From NCBI RefSeq assembly GCF_000454065.1, contig NZ_KE695652.1:395291-459290 (forward strand): a DNA stretch of 64,000 bases, read 5' to 3'. Both the position numbers and the translations under genes were made by a program. The DNA is from Brevibacillus thermoruber 423. Lineage in GTDB: Bacteria; Bacillota; Bacilli; Brevibacillales; Brevibacillaceae. The notes beneath the pieces are model-generated. The model did no database searches. It saw only the letters and a program-made list of their open reading frames with translations, and was not told the origin of the DNA. This document shows positions 24,212-32,514 of this stretch, one piece after another (the first letter of the stretch is position 1; each line of letters opens with the position of its first letter).

Positions 24212-24863
24212 ACAAGGACGTACTTTGCTCAAACTGCTCACTTTCCATCTGGGTCAGTATCTCTCGAATCCGCTCGATCTGAATCACCCGAATCACGCCG
24301 TTGGAGAATTGGATAAAGCCTTGCTGGCGCCATTTCTGGATGATCTTGTTGACCGTGATCCGGGACGTGCCGATGTACCGGGCGAACGACGTCTGGTCGA
24401 TGGGGATGTTTTCATTCTCATGAATTTGAATCAATTTCAACAAAAAGTGAGCCATTTGCTGTTCGACCGGGCTGTCCAGATAGGAAATGATTTCGGCGAG
24501 GAGTCGTACTTTATAGATATGGGAGTTGGTGAAGATCATCGCCGCATGGGGATGATCCTTGCACACTCTTGACAAGGCTTCATCGGAGAAATGATAGAGA
24601 ATCGAAGGTGTAGTGGTAACCGCGGTTGTCAAATAGGTTCCTCTGTGAGCCCCGTGTTCCCCTAGCAGGGTCCCGATCGGGACGTAGTCAATGACACGCT
24701 CGTGGCCGTTATCGGATAGCAGGCTGATTTTCACCCCGCCCTGCTCCAGGTAATAAAAGCCTCTGCCGTTTTCTCCCTGGCGATACACGAACGTATTCTT
24801 TTTCAGTTCCAGTTTTTGTCCATATGGTAAGAACGGAGTCCACTTGTAGCGAAGGTTTACCAT
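24210..24863 (-). CDS. Crp/Fnr-family transcriptional regulator (first of two)
   Basis: 217 residues from ATG 24863, behind GGAAAGGTGATCG. An N-terminal cyclic-nucleotide-binding-type barrel (residues ~20-110: VYRQGENGRGFYYLEQGGVKISLLSDNGHERVI) precedes the dimer helix and a C-terminal HTH_Crp domain. The recognition helix is TSRITVNKIIQKW. The Glu and second Arg that CRP uses to read TGTGA are replaced by Ile and Lys, so a different half-site is expected. There is no N-terminal Cys cluster of the FNR type. The effector is unknown. It is the last gene of the divergent regulator group beside the aromatic operon. Confidence 0.9.
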   Translation of the reverse strand: MVNLRYKWTPFLPYGQKLELKKNTFVYRQGENGRGFYYLEQGGVKISLLSDNGHERVIDYVPIGTLLGEHGAHRGTYLTTAVTTTPSILYHFSDEALSRVCKDHPHAAMIFTNSHIYKVRLLAEIISYLDSPVEQQMAHFLLKLIQIHENENIPIDQTSFARYIGTSRITVNKIIQKWRQQGFIQFSNGVIRVIQIERIREILTQMESEQFEQSTSL

Positions 24864-24928
24864 ACGATCACCTTTCCTTCCCAACATCATTCTCTGCGCA
24901 ACATTGGACAGGGAATGAGCGCTCCAGA

Positions 24929-25576
24929 CTAAACCGTTTTCGCTGTCGGTGCAGACAGATTCAACTTCCGCAACACATCCGGACGCTTGATCACAAATTT
25001 GCGCTTCTCGATGTCGATCAGTCCGTCTTCTTTCCACTGTTTCAGGATTTTGTATACGGTGATTCGGGTTAATCCGGTGCAGTGCGCCAGGTCCTGTTGG
25101 GTGAGGGGGACTTCATAGTTTTTAAACTCATCGCAGATGTTGAGGAGCAGCGCGGCGATCTGCTCTTCAGAAGAAAGCGCTTTCATATTAATCGCATAAA
25201 GAAGAATCCGCATTTTTTGATTGACGGTTTGAGCAAACAGAGGCAGTAATTCCGGCTGCTCTTTCATCAGTTTCGCAAACTGTTCGCAGGAAAAATGATA
25301 GACCACCGAGTCCTTAACGGCGATCGCGGTGGTAAAGTGCGTTTGCCGGTCCATGGTTTGAATCCCGAGCAGTTGGCCGGGAACCACGATGTTCAACAAC
25401 CGGTCGTTTCCTTTTACCGTGGAGGTGACGATTTTCACCAAGCCCTTGTGAAGGTAATAAAACCCGTCTCCCAGACTGCCCTGGTAGTAAATGACGGATT
25501 TTCCTTTCACGAATTGCCTCTTCCCGTACTTCAGAAACGTCTCCCACTTCAGGTCGGTTTCAAACGGGGATACCAT
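24929..25576 (-). CDS. Crp/Fnr-family transcriptional regulator (second of two)
   Basis: 215 residues from ATG 25576, behind AAAGGAGTGTTCG. The sensor barrel includes VIYYQGSLGDGFYYLHKGLVKIVTSTVKGNDRLLNIVVPG. The HTH_Crp domain ends with LTRITVYKILKQWKEDGLI. The recognition helix is nearly identical to that of the neighbour at 24210 (RITV-KI), so both should read similar DNA. The two differ widely in the sensor part, which suggests two signals feeding one set of operators. Two Cys residues occur (SCEQ; HCTG) but no FNR iron-sulfur cluster pattern. Confidence 0.9.
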   Translation of the reverse strand: MVSPFETDLKWETFLKYGKRQFVKGKSVIYYQGSLGDGFYYLHKGLVKIVTSTVKGNDRLLNIVVPGQLLGIQTMDRQTHFTTAIAVKDSVVYHFSCEQFAKLMKEQPELLPLFAQTVNQKMRILLYAINMKALSSEEQIAALLLNICDEFKNYEVPLTQQDLAHCTGLTRITVYKILKQWKEDGLIDIEKRKFVIKRPDVLRKLNLSAPTAKTV

Positions 25577-25622
25577 ATCGAACACTCCTTTCAATATGGT
25601 TGTAAACGATCAACGGCTGTGG

Positions 25623-26453
25623 TTAGCTGCCGGCTTGGATCTGCGACATCTGCTGCAGCAGGCATGCCTCCTTGGTAACGTCTTGAATGGCGGAAGCCAG
25701 TTCCATAATCCCTTCTGTCTGTGCCTTTGCGAGATTTTTTGATGCAAGCACCATTTGTGAAAGAGAGGTGATCTCCTCCTGCAGCGAAGAAAGGCTCTTG
25801 GAGATTTCCTTTGCCAAATCGCCGGACGTCGAAGCCAAACGACGCATTTCTCCCGCAACGATCGCAAAGCCTCTGCCCTGCTCCCCTGCACGGGCGGCTT
25901 CAATCGAGGCGTTCAACCCGAGTATGCCCGACTGCTTGGCGATGTCCGAGATTGATTTCAATACGGAAAAGGTTGTTTCTACTTGCTGCAGCATTCCGGT
26001 CATGACCTGATGAAGCTTCTCGCTGTGTGACGACAACGTCTCAGCGCTTGACTGCATCACCACGGACTGGGCGGAAACCTCTTCCACAATGGCCGACAGG
26101 TGTTCGGCAATCTGTGCCAGCTTATTTTGGCGATCCAGACTGACTCCGAAGACGAGCGCACCGGAAATCCTGCCGTCTTCCTCAATCGGCAGTCCGCCGG
26201 CAATGTAGGCGATTCCGTACACCGAGGAATCCATCAGCTTCGTCATCGGTCTTCCCTGCTTGATAATCGTATTGGCCAGACTGCCTTCCTTGATTGGATC
26301 ATGCGGCGATAATCCGAATTGCAAGGTCTTTCCGGGCAGGTAGGTTAAAAATTTCTCCCTATCCGTGATCCCGAGCGTAAAATCATCTTCAAAGCACAAA
26401 ACCATCCTGTGCATGATGGAAGATACGTGTACGACACTTTCCAGCAGGCTCAT
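25623..26453 (-). CDS. Soluble methyl-accepting chemotaxis-like protein with N-terminal sensor
   Basis: About 276 residues from ATG 26453, ten bases after GGGAG; an ATG 24 bases earlier has no ribosome site. No membrane segment. Residues ~1-110 form a small sensor domain ([20 protein letters not shown] ... [20 protein letters not shown]). They are followed by a shortened MCP signalling coiled coil with the hairpin-tip motif [31 protein letters not shown], which contacts CheA/CheW. Location beside an aromatic catabolic operon suggests a cytoplasmic receptor for that metabolism. This is an inference. Confidence 0.85.
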   Translation of the reverse strand: MSLLESVVHVSSIMHRMVLCFEDDFTLGITDREKFLTYLPGKTLQFGLSPHDPIKEGSLANTIIKQGRPMTKLMDSSVYGIAYIAGGLPIEEDGRISGALVFGVSLDRQNKLAQIAEHLSAIVEEVSAQSVVMQSSAETLSSHSEKLHQVMTGMLQQVETTFSVLKSISDIAKQSGILGLNASIEAARAGEQGRGFAIVAGEMRRLASTSGDLAKEISKSLSSLQEEITSLSQMVLASKNLAKAQTEGIMELASAIQDVTKEACLLQQMSQIQAGS

Positions 26454-26507
26454 ACCCTTCAAGCTCCCATGTTTCATAAATCAAAATTTTTAGAAACCAC
26501 CAGCACA

Positions 26508-26536
26508 ATTATAAATGGGCGAAGAGCATATGTACA
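26508..26536 (-). promoter_or_regulatory. Promoter of the chemoreceptor-like gene
   Basis: Read on the minus strand, TGTACA (26536-26531) and a perfect TATAAT (26513-26508) have a 17-base spacer, about 50 bases before the start codon. Confidence 0.55.
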
Positions 26537-26574
26537 ACGTAAACATTCTCGTCGCGAAAAAAAGTCTGAAAAAA

Positions 26575-26590
26575 TGTTAACTGGTTTACA
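26575..26590 (+). promoter_or_regulatory. Upstream Crp/Fnr-type site (distal copy)
   Basis: TGTTA-N6-TTACA is a 16-base dyad of the CRP family spacing. It is centred 54 bases upstream of the proximal copy, about five helical turns. Confidence 0.5.
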
Positions 26591-26628
26591 ACCGGCGTGA
26601 CGGAAGGGTTCGAAAAAAGGGATTGGAA

Positions 26629-26671
26629 CGTTAAGCAATTTACACAGGGAGGTCCTCCCTTTTAGTACAAT
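26629..26671 (+). promoter_or_regulatory. Proximal Crp/Fnr-type site and promoter of the aromatic-acid transporter
   Basis: CGTTA-N6-TTACA at 26629-26644 precedes TACAAT (26666-26671). Taking +1 seven bases after the -10, the site centre is at -41.5, the class II activator position. There is no TTGACA at the -35 place (CACAGG). A perfect 15-base palindrome (AGGGAGG-T-CCTCCCT, 26646-26660) lies between the site and the -10 and could bind a second factor. Confidence 0.6.
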
Positions 26672-26719
26672 CAGTTCACGGCATTTTTTAAATATTTAAA
26701 CAATTATCAGGGGGAGGAT

Positions 26720-28063
26720 ATGATGAAAGGGAATCTGCAAATGGATGCGCCCGTTCTCGATCCGTCGTCGAAACCGGCAGCCAGGACAATGCCAGCCATC
26801 ACGCTGCTCGTTGTTGTCATCTGTTGGTTCAGCATGCTGGCAGACGGGTATGATCTCGGCATCTACGGCGCTGTGCTGCCTTCGTTGATGGAGTACAAGG
26901 ATTGGGCGCTGTCTCCGGCGAAAGCGGGGGCCATTGGAAGCTATGCGCTGGTCGGCATGTTGGTGGGAGCCATCTGTGTCGGAACTGTCACGGACATGAT
27001 CGGGCGCAAAAAGACATTGGCTTTTTGCGTATCGTTGTTTTCCATCATGATGGGGTTTGCCGCGATGGCACCCTCGCCTGACATGTTCGGTTTGTTTCGT
27101 TTTCTTGGAGGTATCGCGCTGGGCGGCGTGATTCCCACGGCGTCCGCCCTCACCATCGAGTATTCGCCGGTGGAACGGCGGTCGTTGATGTACGCCGTGA
27201 TGTACACAGGGTACCCGGTCGGCGGTCTGCTCGGTGCGCTGCTGTCGATGTATTTCCTGCAGGATTTCGGCTGGCGGTTCTTGTTCTGGCTCGGCGCCGT
27301 CCCGATTCTCCTCGTGCCGTTCATTCTCAAGTATTTGCCCGAATCGATCAGCTTCCTGCTGGCGAAGAACAGACGCGAAGAGGCGGAGCAAATTGCCAGC
27401 CGGTACAACATTCCGCTTGATACCATCGGAGCATACAAGCCGGATCAAGCGAACGAGGGACAGGGTCAATTCGCCTCGGTCGCCGCGCTGTTCGCCAAAC
27501 AAAACATCCGCGCGACCGTCTGCTTCTGGATCGCCTTTTTCATGGGCCTGCTGATGATTTACGGGTTGAGCACATGGCTGCCGAAAATGATGAAGGAGGC
27601 GGGGTATCCGCTCGGATCCAGTCTGGGTTTCCTGTTTATGCTGAACCTGTCGGCAGCGGTAGGCGCGCTGTTGGCGGGCAGGGCGGCAGACCGGTGGGGG
27701 TCGCAGAAGATCATCAGCATCTCTTACCTCCTCGCCGGGGTCTCGATGGCCCTCTTGAGTGTAAAATCGTCGATGCCGGTGGTGTACGCCCTGGTCGGCC
27801 TCGCCGGTTTCGGGACGATCGGTACCACGTTGATCATGAACGCCTACATTTCCAAGTACTTCTCCGCGGATAACCGGGCGACCGCGCTGGGCTGGGCGAT
27901 CGGGTTCGGTCGGATCGGGGCGATTTCCGGCCCGGTGCTGATCGGATTGTTCATGTCCTGGAACATGGGGCCCGCCTGGAACTTCTATACCTTTGCCATC
28001 GCGGGAATTATCGCTTCGGTCATGGTGTTGTTTATCCCGAAGCACCGCGACGGGAACATCTAA
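26720..28063 (+). CDS. MFS transporter, aromatic acid:H+ symporter type
   Basis: 447 residues, 12 membrane segments. Segment 1 carries the family motif DGYDLGIYG (PcaK/BenK-like DGxD). The 2-3 loop has GTVTDMIGRKKTL and segment 5 has GYPVGGLLGALLS. Start ATG 26720 follows GGGGGAGGAT. It lies immediately before the ring-cleavage operon but ends in its own terminator, and both promoters share the same operator type. It is the likely uptake system for the carboxylated aromatic growth substrate. Confidence 0.9.
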   Translation: MMKGNLQMDAPVLDPSSKPAARTMPAITLLVVVICWFSMLADGYDLGIYGAVLPSLMEYKDWALSPAKAGAIGSYALVGMLVGAICVGTVTDMIGRKKTLAFCVSLFSIMMGFAAMAPSPDMFGLFRFLGGIALGGVIPTASALTIEYSPVERRSLMYAVMYTGYPVGGLLGALLSMYFLQDFGWRFLFWLGAVPILLVPFILKYLPESISFLLAKNRREEAEQIASRYNIPLDTIGAYKPDQANEGQGQFASVAALFAKQNIRATVCFWIAFFMGLLMIYGLSTWLPKMMKEAGYPLGSSLGFLFMLNLSAAVGALLAGRAADRWGSQKIISISYLLAGVSMALLSVKSSMPVVYALVGLAGFGTIGTTLIMNAYISKYFSADNRATALGWAIGFGRIGAISGPVLIGLFMSWNMGPAWNFYTFAIAGIIASVMVLFIPKHRDGNI

Positions 28064-28075
28064 CCAACGCGTGGG

Positions 28076-28107
28076 AGGCTGTCGATACGATCGGCAGCCT
28101 TTTTTTC
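28076..28107 (+). terminator. Rho-independent terminator after the transporter
   Basis: AGGCTGTCGA/TCGGCAGCCT (one G-T pair), five-base loop, T7. Confidence 0.88.
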
Positions 28108-28135
28108 TGACGGCACTTCAAAAATCGGCTGAAAA

Positions 28136-28178
28136 CGTTAACCGCACTACAATTTTCAAAATTGTTCAATATTATAAT
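28136..28178 (+). promoter_or_regulatory. Crp/Fnr-type site and promoter of the 3-hydroxyanthranilate operon
   Basis: CGTTA-N6-CTACA at 28136-28151 and TATAAT at 28173-28178. The computed centre-to-start distance is again -41.5, with no recognisable -35. A perfect 17-base dyad (ACAATTTT-C-AAAATTGT, 28149-28165) overlaps the -35 region and the end of the site. It is another possible operator. Confidence 0.6.
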
Positions 28179-28230
28179 GCAATCACAAGACAGGAACTCA
28201 TCCTAACCAAGAAAGTAGGGAGGAATTACC

Positions 28231-29709
28231 ATGGGAATCCGAACAGGTGCCCAGTACATCAACGGATTGAAATCCCGGCAGCCGGAGATTTGGCTGTCCG
28301 GGCGGAGAGTGACCAATGTATGCGACGAGGTTGTGTTCCAGCAGCCGATACGTGAAATCGCAAAACTGTACGACATGCAGCATGATCCGGAGTACCAGGA
28401 CAGGATTACGCACATCTGTGCCGAAACCGGGGAACGGGTGAACAATGCGTTTCTGGTCCCGAAAACCCACGAGGATTTGCAGGCTCGCCGGGCGCTGTTT
28501 GAAGCGTATGCCAAAGCCACGTTCGGCTTGATGGGCAGAACCCCGGATTTTCTCAATGTTGTGCTTACGTCGCTGTTCAGCAACGCTTCCTTTTTGGAAA
28601 AATACGATCCGCAGTGGGCGGAAAATATCCGCGCGTACTACCGGTACATCCGCGACAACGATTTGTTCTTGACGCACGCGATTATCAATCCGCAAAACGA
28701 CCGCAGCAAGTCATCGCACGAACAGCAGGATCTCTTTACCCATCTGGGCGCGGTCAGGGAGACGCCGCAAGGACTGATCGTCCGAGGCGCGAAAATGCTG
28801 GCCACCCTGGCACCGATCACGGATGAAGTGATCATCTACTCGTTCCCGGGATTCAAGCCCGGCGATGAACGCTACGCGCTTGCCTTTGCCATTCCGATTG
28901 ACACGCCGGGACTGCGGATTCTCTGCCGCGAACCGATGCAGGACGGAACCCGCTCGCTGTTTGACCATCCGCTGGCGTCCCGCTTTGAAGAAATGGATGC
29001 GGTGCTGGTCTTCCACGATGTATTGGTGCCGTGGGACCGGGTGTTCCTGTACAACAACGTGGAAGCGGCCAACCTGCTGTATCCGAAAACGGGCATCGCG
29101 CAGCAGCCGGCTCATCAGACCGGTGTACGCGGGCTGATCAAACTGCAGTTTGCCACGGAAGTAGCGGTCCGCTTGGCCGACTCCATCGGGGTGGATGTCT
29201 ACCTGAATGTCCAGAACGACTTGGGCGAGCTGATCCAGTCGGTGGAATCGATCAGGGCGCTGCTGCGGATCGCCGAACAGGAGTGCGACGTATTGCCGTC
29301 GGGCGAAATCATGCCGGGTTGGGTGCCGCTGGAAACGATACGCGGACTGCTGCCGAAGATGTACCCGCGCGCCGTGGAAGTGCTGCAAATCATCGGTGCA
29401 GGCGGTTTGCTGATGTCTCCGACAGGGGCCGATTTTGCCAATCCGGAATTGGCGGAAGATATGGAGAAGTATTACGCCGGTCGATCGGGAATCTCCGGCA
29501 AGGAACGCGTCCGTTTGTTCAAGTTGGCTTGGGATTTGTGCGGAGAAGCATTCGGCCAGCGGCTCCTGCAATACGAGCGGTACTATACCGGAGATCCGAT
29601 CCGCAAGCGGGCGATCTTTTACAACAATTACAAACGGGAGCGCACGTTTGACATGGTTGATGAAGCGCTGAGCGTGCTTGATCTCAATGAGCTGGTTGCC
29701 AAGGCGTGA
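28231..29709 (+). CDS. HpaB-type flavin-dependent aromatic monooxygenase, putative anthranilate 3-monooxygenase
   Basis: 492 residues of the 4-hydroxyphenylacetate 3-hydroxylase oxygenase family (acyl-CoA-dehydrogenase fold). Family landmarks are [42 protein letters not shown] and the C-terminal [13 protein letters not shown]. It uses reduced flavin supplied by a partner to ortho-hydroxylate an aromatic ring. The downstream genes begin with 3-hydroxyanthranilate dioxygenase, so hydroxylation of anthranilate (the EC 1.14.14.8 reaction known from Geobacillus thermodenitrificans) is the natural guess. ATG 28231 follows AGGGAGGAATTACC. It is the first gene of the operon. Confidence 0.85.
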   Translation: MGIRTGAQYINGLKSRQPEIWLSGRRVTNVCDEVVFQQPIREIAKLYDMQHDPEYQDRITHICAETGERVNNAFLVPKTHEDLQARRALFEAYAKATFGLMGRTPDFLNVVLTSLFSNASFLEKYDPQWAENIRAYYRYIRDNDLFLTHAIINPQNDRSKSSHEQQDLFTHLGAVRETPQGLIVRGAKMLATLAPITDEVIIYSFPGFKPGDERYALAFAIPIDTPGLRILCREPMQDGTRSLFDHPLASRFEEMDAVLVFHDVLVPWDRVFLYNNVEAANLLYPKTGIAQQPAHQTGVRGLIKLQFATEVAVRLADSIGVDVYLNVQNDLGELIQSVESIRALLRIAEQECDVLPSGEIMPGWVPLETIRGLLPKMYPRAVEVLQIIGAGGLLMSPTGADFANPELAEDMEKYYAGRSGISGKERVRLFKLAWDLCGEAFGQRLLQYERYYTGDPIRKRAIFYNNYKRERTFDMVDEALSVLDLNELVAKA

Positions 29710-29748
29710 TAAACGGACTGCCGCTATCAGGCAAAGGAGGAAAACGGG

Positions 29749-30306
29749 ATGAAGTTGTTAGGCATATCAGGAACGATCGTGGGGGCAAAAACGCGCATAC
29801 TCGTGGAAAAGGTTCTGGAGGAAGCGAAGAAATTGGATCCGGAGTTGGAAGTGGAACTGCTGGATATGAAGCAGTACGATGTCCAGTTCTGTGACGGACG
29901 CGATCCGTCGACCTATACCGGTGATACGAAAACGATGATCGACATCGTCTCTTCGGCAGATTTCTACATCATCGGCACGCCGATTTTCCAAGGATCGATC
30001 ACCGGCGTGCTGAAGAACCTGTTCGACCTGGTGAATCCAGAGGCGCTTCGCCATAAAGTGATGGGGTTTGTCGCCAACGGGGGCACGTATCAGCATTTTC
30101 TGGTGATTGAAAATCAGTTGAAGCCCATCGCCGGATACTTCCGGGCGTACGTCGCACCCGGCTATGTGTACGCCAATACCGACCACTTCAACCGGCAGAA
30201 TGAACTGGTGGACGAAGACGTACTGCAGCGGATCAGGAATCTGGCCGAAGAAGTGGTCCATATGCAAAAAGCGTTAAAAGCCGGTGATATTCATGCCTAT
30301 TCTTGA
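29749..30306 (+). CDS. NAD(P)H-dependent FMN reductase-like flavoprotein
   Basis: 185 residues with flavodoxin-like fold. The N-terminal ISGTIVGAKTRILV loop binds the flavin phosphate, and GTPIFQGSITGVLKNLFDLV is the FMN_red signature. It likely feeds reduced flavin to the monooxygenase encoded just upstream (39-base gap). ATG 29749 follows AAAGGAGGAAAACGGG. It overlaps the tautomerase gene by 14 bases. Confidence 0.85.
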   Translation: MKLLGISGTIVGAKTRILVEKVLEEAKKLDPELEVELLDMKQYDVQFCDGRDPSTYTGDTKTMIDIVSSADFYIIGTPIFQGSITGVLKNLFDLVNPEALRHKVMGFVANGGTYQHFLVIENQLKPIAGYFRAYVAPGYVYANTDHFNRQNELVDEDVLQRIRNLAEEVVHMQKALKAGDIHAYS

Positions 30307-30502
30307 GATCAAGCTGCTGGAGGGACGAGATCAAGAGGTGAAGGAGCGTTTGATTGCCGATGTAACGCAAACGGTCTCCGAAACCCTGCAGGTCGCACCC
30401 GAACGGATCAGGATCATCCTTTACGAGATTCCGTTGAACCATTGGGCGATTGGCGGAAAGACGGTTAAAGAAATCCAAGCGGAAAAGGAGCGATTGACAT
30501 GA
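30293..30502 (+). CDS. 4-oxalocrotonate tautomerase family protein
   Basis: 69 residues. After removal of Met the chain starts PILEIKLLEGR, giving the catalytic N-terminal Pro1 and Arg11, with Arg39 in PERIRIILYE. This fits the DmpI/XylH class. In this pathway it would convert the enol and keto forms of 4-oxalocrotonate, formed after deamination of 2-aminomuconate. ATG 30293 is chosen because Pro must follow Met. It overlaps the next gene by ATGA. Confidence 0.9.
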   Translation: MPILEIKLLEGRDQEVKERLIADVTQTVSETLQVAPERIRIILYEIPLNHWAIGGKTVKEIQAEKERLT

Positions 30503-31044
30503 GTACGACGAGCATGTTCGCACCGATCAATTTGTGGAAATTTATCGAGGAAAACAAGGACCAGCTGAAACCTCCGGTCAACAACAAAGTGATCTGGAAA
30601 GACGCGGAGCTGATGGTGATGGTGCTGGGCGGACCGAACAAACGGCGCGACTTCCACGTCGATCCCTCCGAAGAAATTTTCTATCAGTTGAAGGGGGATT
30701 GTTACGTCGAAATTATCAATCAGGAAGGCAAACGCGAAGTGATCACCGTGCGGGAAGGTGAAATGTTCCTGCTCCCGGCCAATGTTCCGCACTCGCCGCA
30801 CAGGGTGGCCGATACCATCGGCATTGTCATTGAGCGCAGCAGGGCTCAGGGAGAGCTGGAGGACTTTGTCTGGTTCTGCGATCAATGCGACCATGAAATG
30901 CACCGCGTTACCGTCCAGCTGACCAATATCGAAACGCAGGTAAAACAAGCGATCGAAGGATTCAACGGCAGCCTGGAGCTGCGGACTTGCAAAAACTGCG
31001 GGTACGTCATGCCGCCGGAAGCGAGCGAATGGAAATGCGAGTAG
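30499..31044 (+). CDS. nbaC: 3-hydroxyanthranilate 3,4-dioxygenase
   Basis: 181 residues, a cupin ring-cleaving dioxygenase. Active-site iron ligands His53, Glu59 (DFHVDPSEE) and His98 (PHSPHR) are all present. The C-terminal rubredoxin-like site has Cys127, Cys130, Cys164 and Cys167 in two CxxC pairs, which is diagnostic for the bacterial enzyme. It opens 3-hydroxyanthranilate to 2-amino-3-carboxymuconate 6-semialdehyde using O2. It is coupled to both neighbours by overlaps. There is no kynureninase or kynurenine hydroxylase nearby, so the substrate probably comes from the upstream monooxygenase rather than from tryptophan via kynurenine. Confidence 0.95.
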   Translation: MSTTSMFAPINLWKFIEENKDQLKPPVNNKVIWKDAELMVMVLGGPNKRRDFHVDPSEEIFYQLKGDCYVEIINQEGKREVITVREGEMFLLPANVPHSPHRVADTIGIVIERSRAQGELEDFVWFCDQCDHEMHRVTVQLTNIETQVKQAIEGFNGSLELRTCKNCGYVMPPEASEWKCE

Positions 31045-32039
31045 ATTTTCATACCCATATCATCCCGGAAGACCTGCCGAACTTCGCCGAAACATTCAAG
31101 GGGGAACGCTGGCCTGTCCTGCACCGGACGTGCGCATGCGGCGCCCATATCCTGGTCGGGGGAAAGGTGTTCCGCGAAGTAACCGACCAGGTGTGGGACT
31201 CTGCGAAGCGGATCCAGGATATGGACCGGGAAAAGGTGGACATCCAGGTGCTGTCTCCGATTCCCGTCACGTTCTCCTATTGGGCGCCCGCTGAAGAAGC
31301 GGAAGTGATGGCCCGCATCCAAAACGATTTCATTGCGGAAACCGTGAAACAGCATCCCGACCGGTTTGTGGGTCTTGGAACGGTTCCTCTGCAGAACACG
31401 GCCGTCGCCATCCGCGAAATGGATCGCTGCGTTCACGAACTGGGCCTGAAAGGGATTGAAATCGGCACCAATGTGAACGGAAACAATCTGGATGACCCTG
31501 CTTTCCTGGAATTTTTCGAGATGTGCGAGAAGTGGGACGTGCCGCTGTTTGTCCACCCGTGGGAGACGTTGGGCAGAGAGCGGATGCCTCGCCACAATCT
31601 CATGTACACCGTGGGGATGCCGAGCGAAACGGCCCTCGCTGCAGCAAGCTTGATCCTTGGGGGCGTGATCGAGAAATTCCCCCGCCTGCGGATTTGTTTG
31701 GCCCACGGCGGGGGATCATTCCCTTACATTCTTCCCCGGCTGGACCAGGGCTGGAAGGTATGGCCCCATCTCCGGCTGCTGGAACAGCCGCCCAGCCATT
31801 ACGCCAAGAATTTCTATTTTGATTCGTTGGTCTATGATCCGGCGAACATCCAGTACATGATTGACCGCTTTGGCCACGAGCGGATCCTGATGGGCTCCGA
31901 TTACCCGTTCCTGCTTCGGGAAATTCCCCCGGGCGAGGTCATTGACCAGATGCTGACGGTCACGGAAGAACAGAAGCGGGCGATGCTGGGGGAAAACGCG
32001 CTTCGCTTCCTGAACATGAGCCAGGTGGAGGTGAGGTAA
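31029..32039 (+). CDS. nbaD: 2-amino-3-carboxymuconate-6-semialdehyde decarboxylase (ACMSD)
   Basis: 336 residues from ATG 31029, inside the end of the dioxygenase gene. Amidohydrolase fold: zinc ligands are HTH in VDFHTHIIP (His8, His10), then the His of LFVHPWE, the His of CLAHGGG and the Asp of MGSDYPF. The RCHC-type loop (CACGAHI) and the length match ACMSD. It removes the carboxyl group to give 2-aminomuconate semialdehyde and prevents the non-enzymatic drain to quinolinate. Confidence 0.93.
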   Translation: MEMRVDFHTHIIPEDLPNFAETFKGERWPVLHRTCACGAHILVGGKVFREVTDQVWDSAKRIQDMDREKVDIQVLSPIPVTFSYWAPAEEAEVMARIQNDFIAETVKQHPDRFVGLGTVPLQNTAVAIREMDRCVHELGLKGIEIGTNVNGNNLDDPAFLEFFEMCEKWDVPLFVHPWETLGRERMPRHNLMYTVGMPSETALAAASLILGGVIEKFPRLRICLAHGGGSFPYILPRLDQGWKVWPHLRLLEQPPSHYAKNFYFDSLVYDPANIQYMIDRFGHERILMGSDYPFLLREIPPGEVIDQMLTVTEEQKRAMLGENALRFLNMSQVEVR

Positions 32040-32041
32040 CG

Positions 32042-32503
32042 ATGACGATACATGCTGCGACACCCGAACAGCGATTGCAGGAACTGGGCTTGACGCTGCC
32101 TGCACCGCGGCAGGCTGCGGGAAATTACGTGGGCTGCGTTCGCACCGGCAATCTCCTGTTTCTTGCCGGTCAAGGGACGGATGAGTACCGCGGCAAACTG
32201 GGAGAAGACGTTACGGTGGAAGTAGGCTATCTGGCGGCAAGACAGTGCATGCTGAATCTCCTGGCGGTCGTCAAACGGGAGATCGGCGAATTGAGCAAAG
32301 TGAAACGGTTTGTCAAACTCCTGGGCTTTGTCAACAGCGCTCCTGATTTTACGGATCAACCCAAGGTGATGAACGGCGCCTCCGATTTACTGGTGCAGAT
32401 TTTCGGTGAGAAAGGCAAACACGCACGTTCTGCGGTAGGCATGGCGCAGCTTCCGCACAACAACGCGGTCGAAGTTGAGATGATCGTGGAAATTGAGGAG
32501 TAG
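32042..32503 (+). CDS. nbaF: RidA-family 2-aminomuconate deaminase
   Basis: 153 residues of the YjgF/RidA fold with a ~20-residue N-terminal extension ([16 protein letters not shown]) typical of the catabolic members. Landmarks are [10 protein letters not shown] and [23 protein letters not shown]; the Arg of KHARSAVG corresponds to the ligand-binding Arg of RidA proteins. Between ACMSD and the semialdehyde dehydrogenase it should hydrolyse 2-aminomuconate to 4-oxalocrotonate and ammonia. It starts two bases after the previous stop. Confidence 0.88.
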   Translation: MTIHAATPEQRLQELGLTLPAPRQAAGNYVGCVRTGNLLFLAGQGTDEYRGKLGEDVTVEVGYLAARQCMLNLLAVVKREIGELSKVKRFVKLLGFVNSAPDFTDQPKVMNGASDLLVQIFGEKGKHARSAVGMAQLPHNNAVEVEMIVEIEE

Positions 32504-32514
32504 GGAGGATGCAG

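Noticed and set aside
25600..25613. FNR-like TTGTA-N4-ATCAA upstream of the second Crp/Fnr gene
   Set aside because: Eight of ten positions match, but neither regulator has the FNR cluster and the spacing differs from the clear dyads. Kept only as a remote autoregulation idea.
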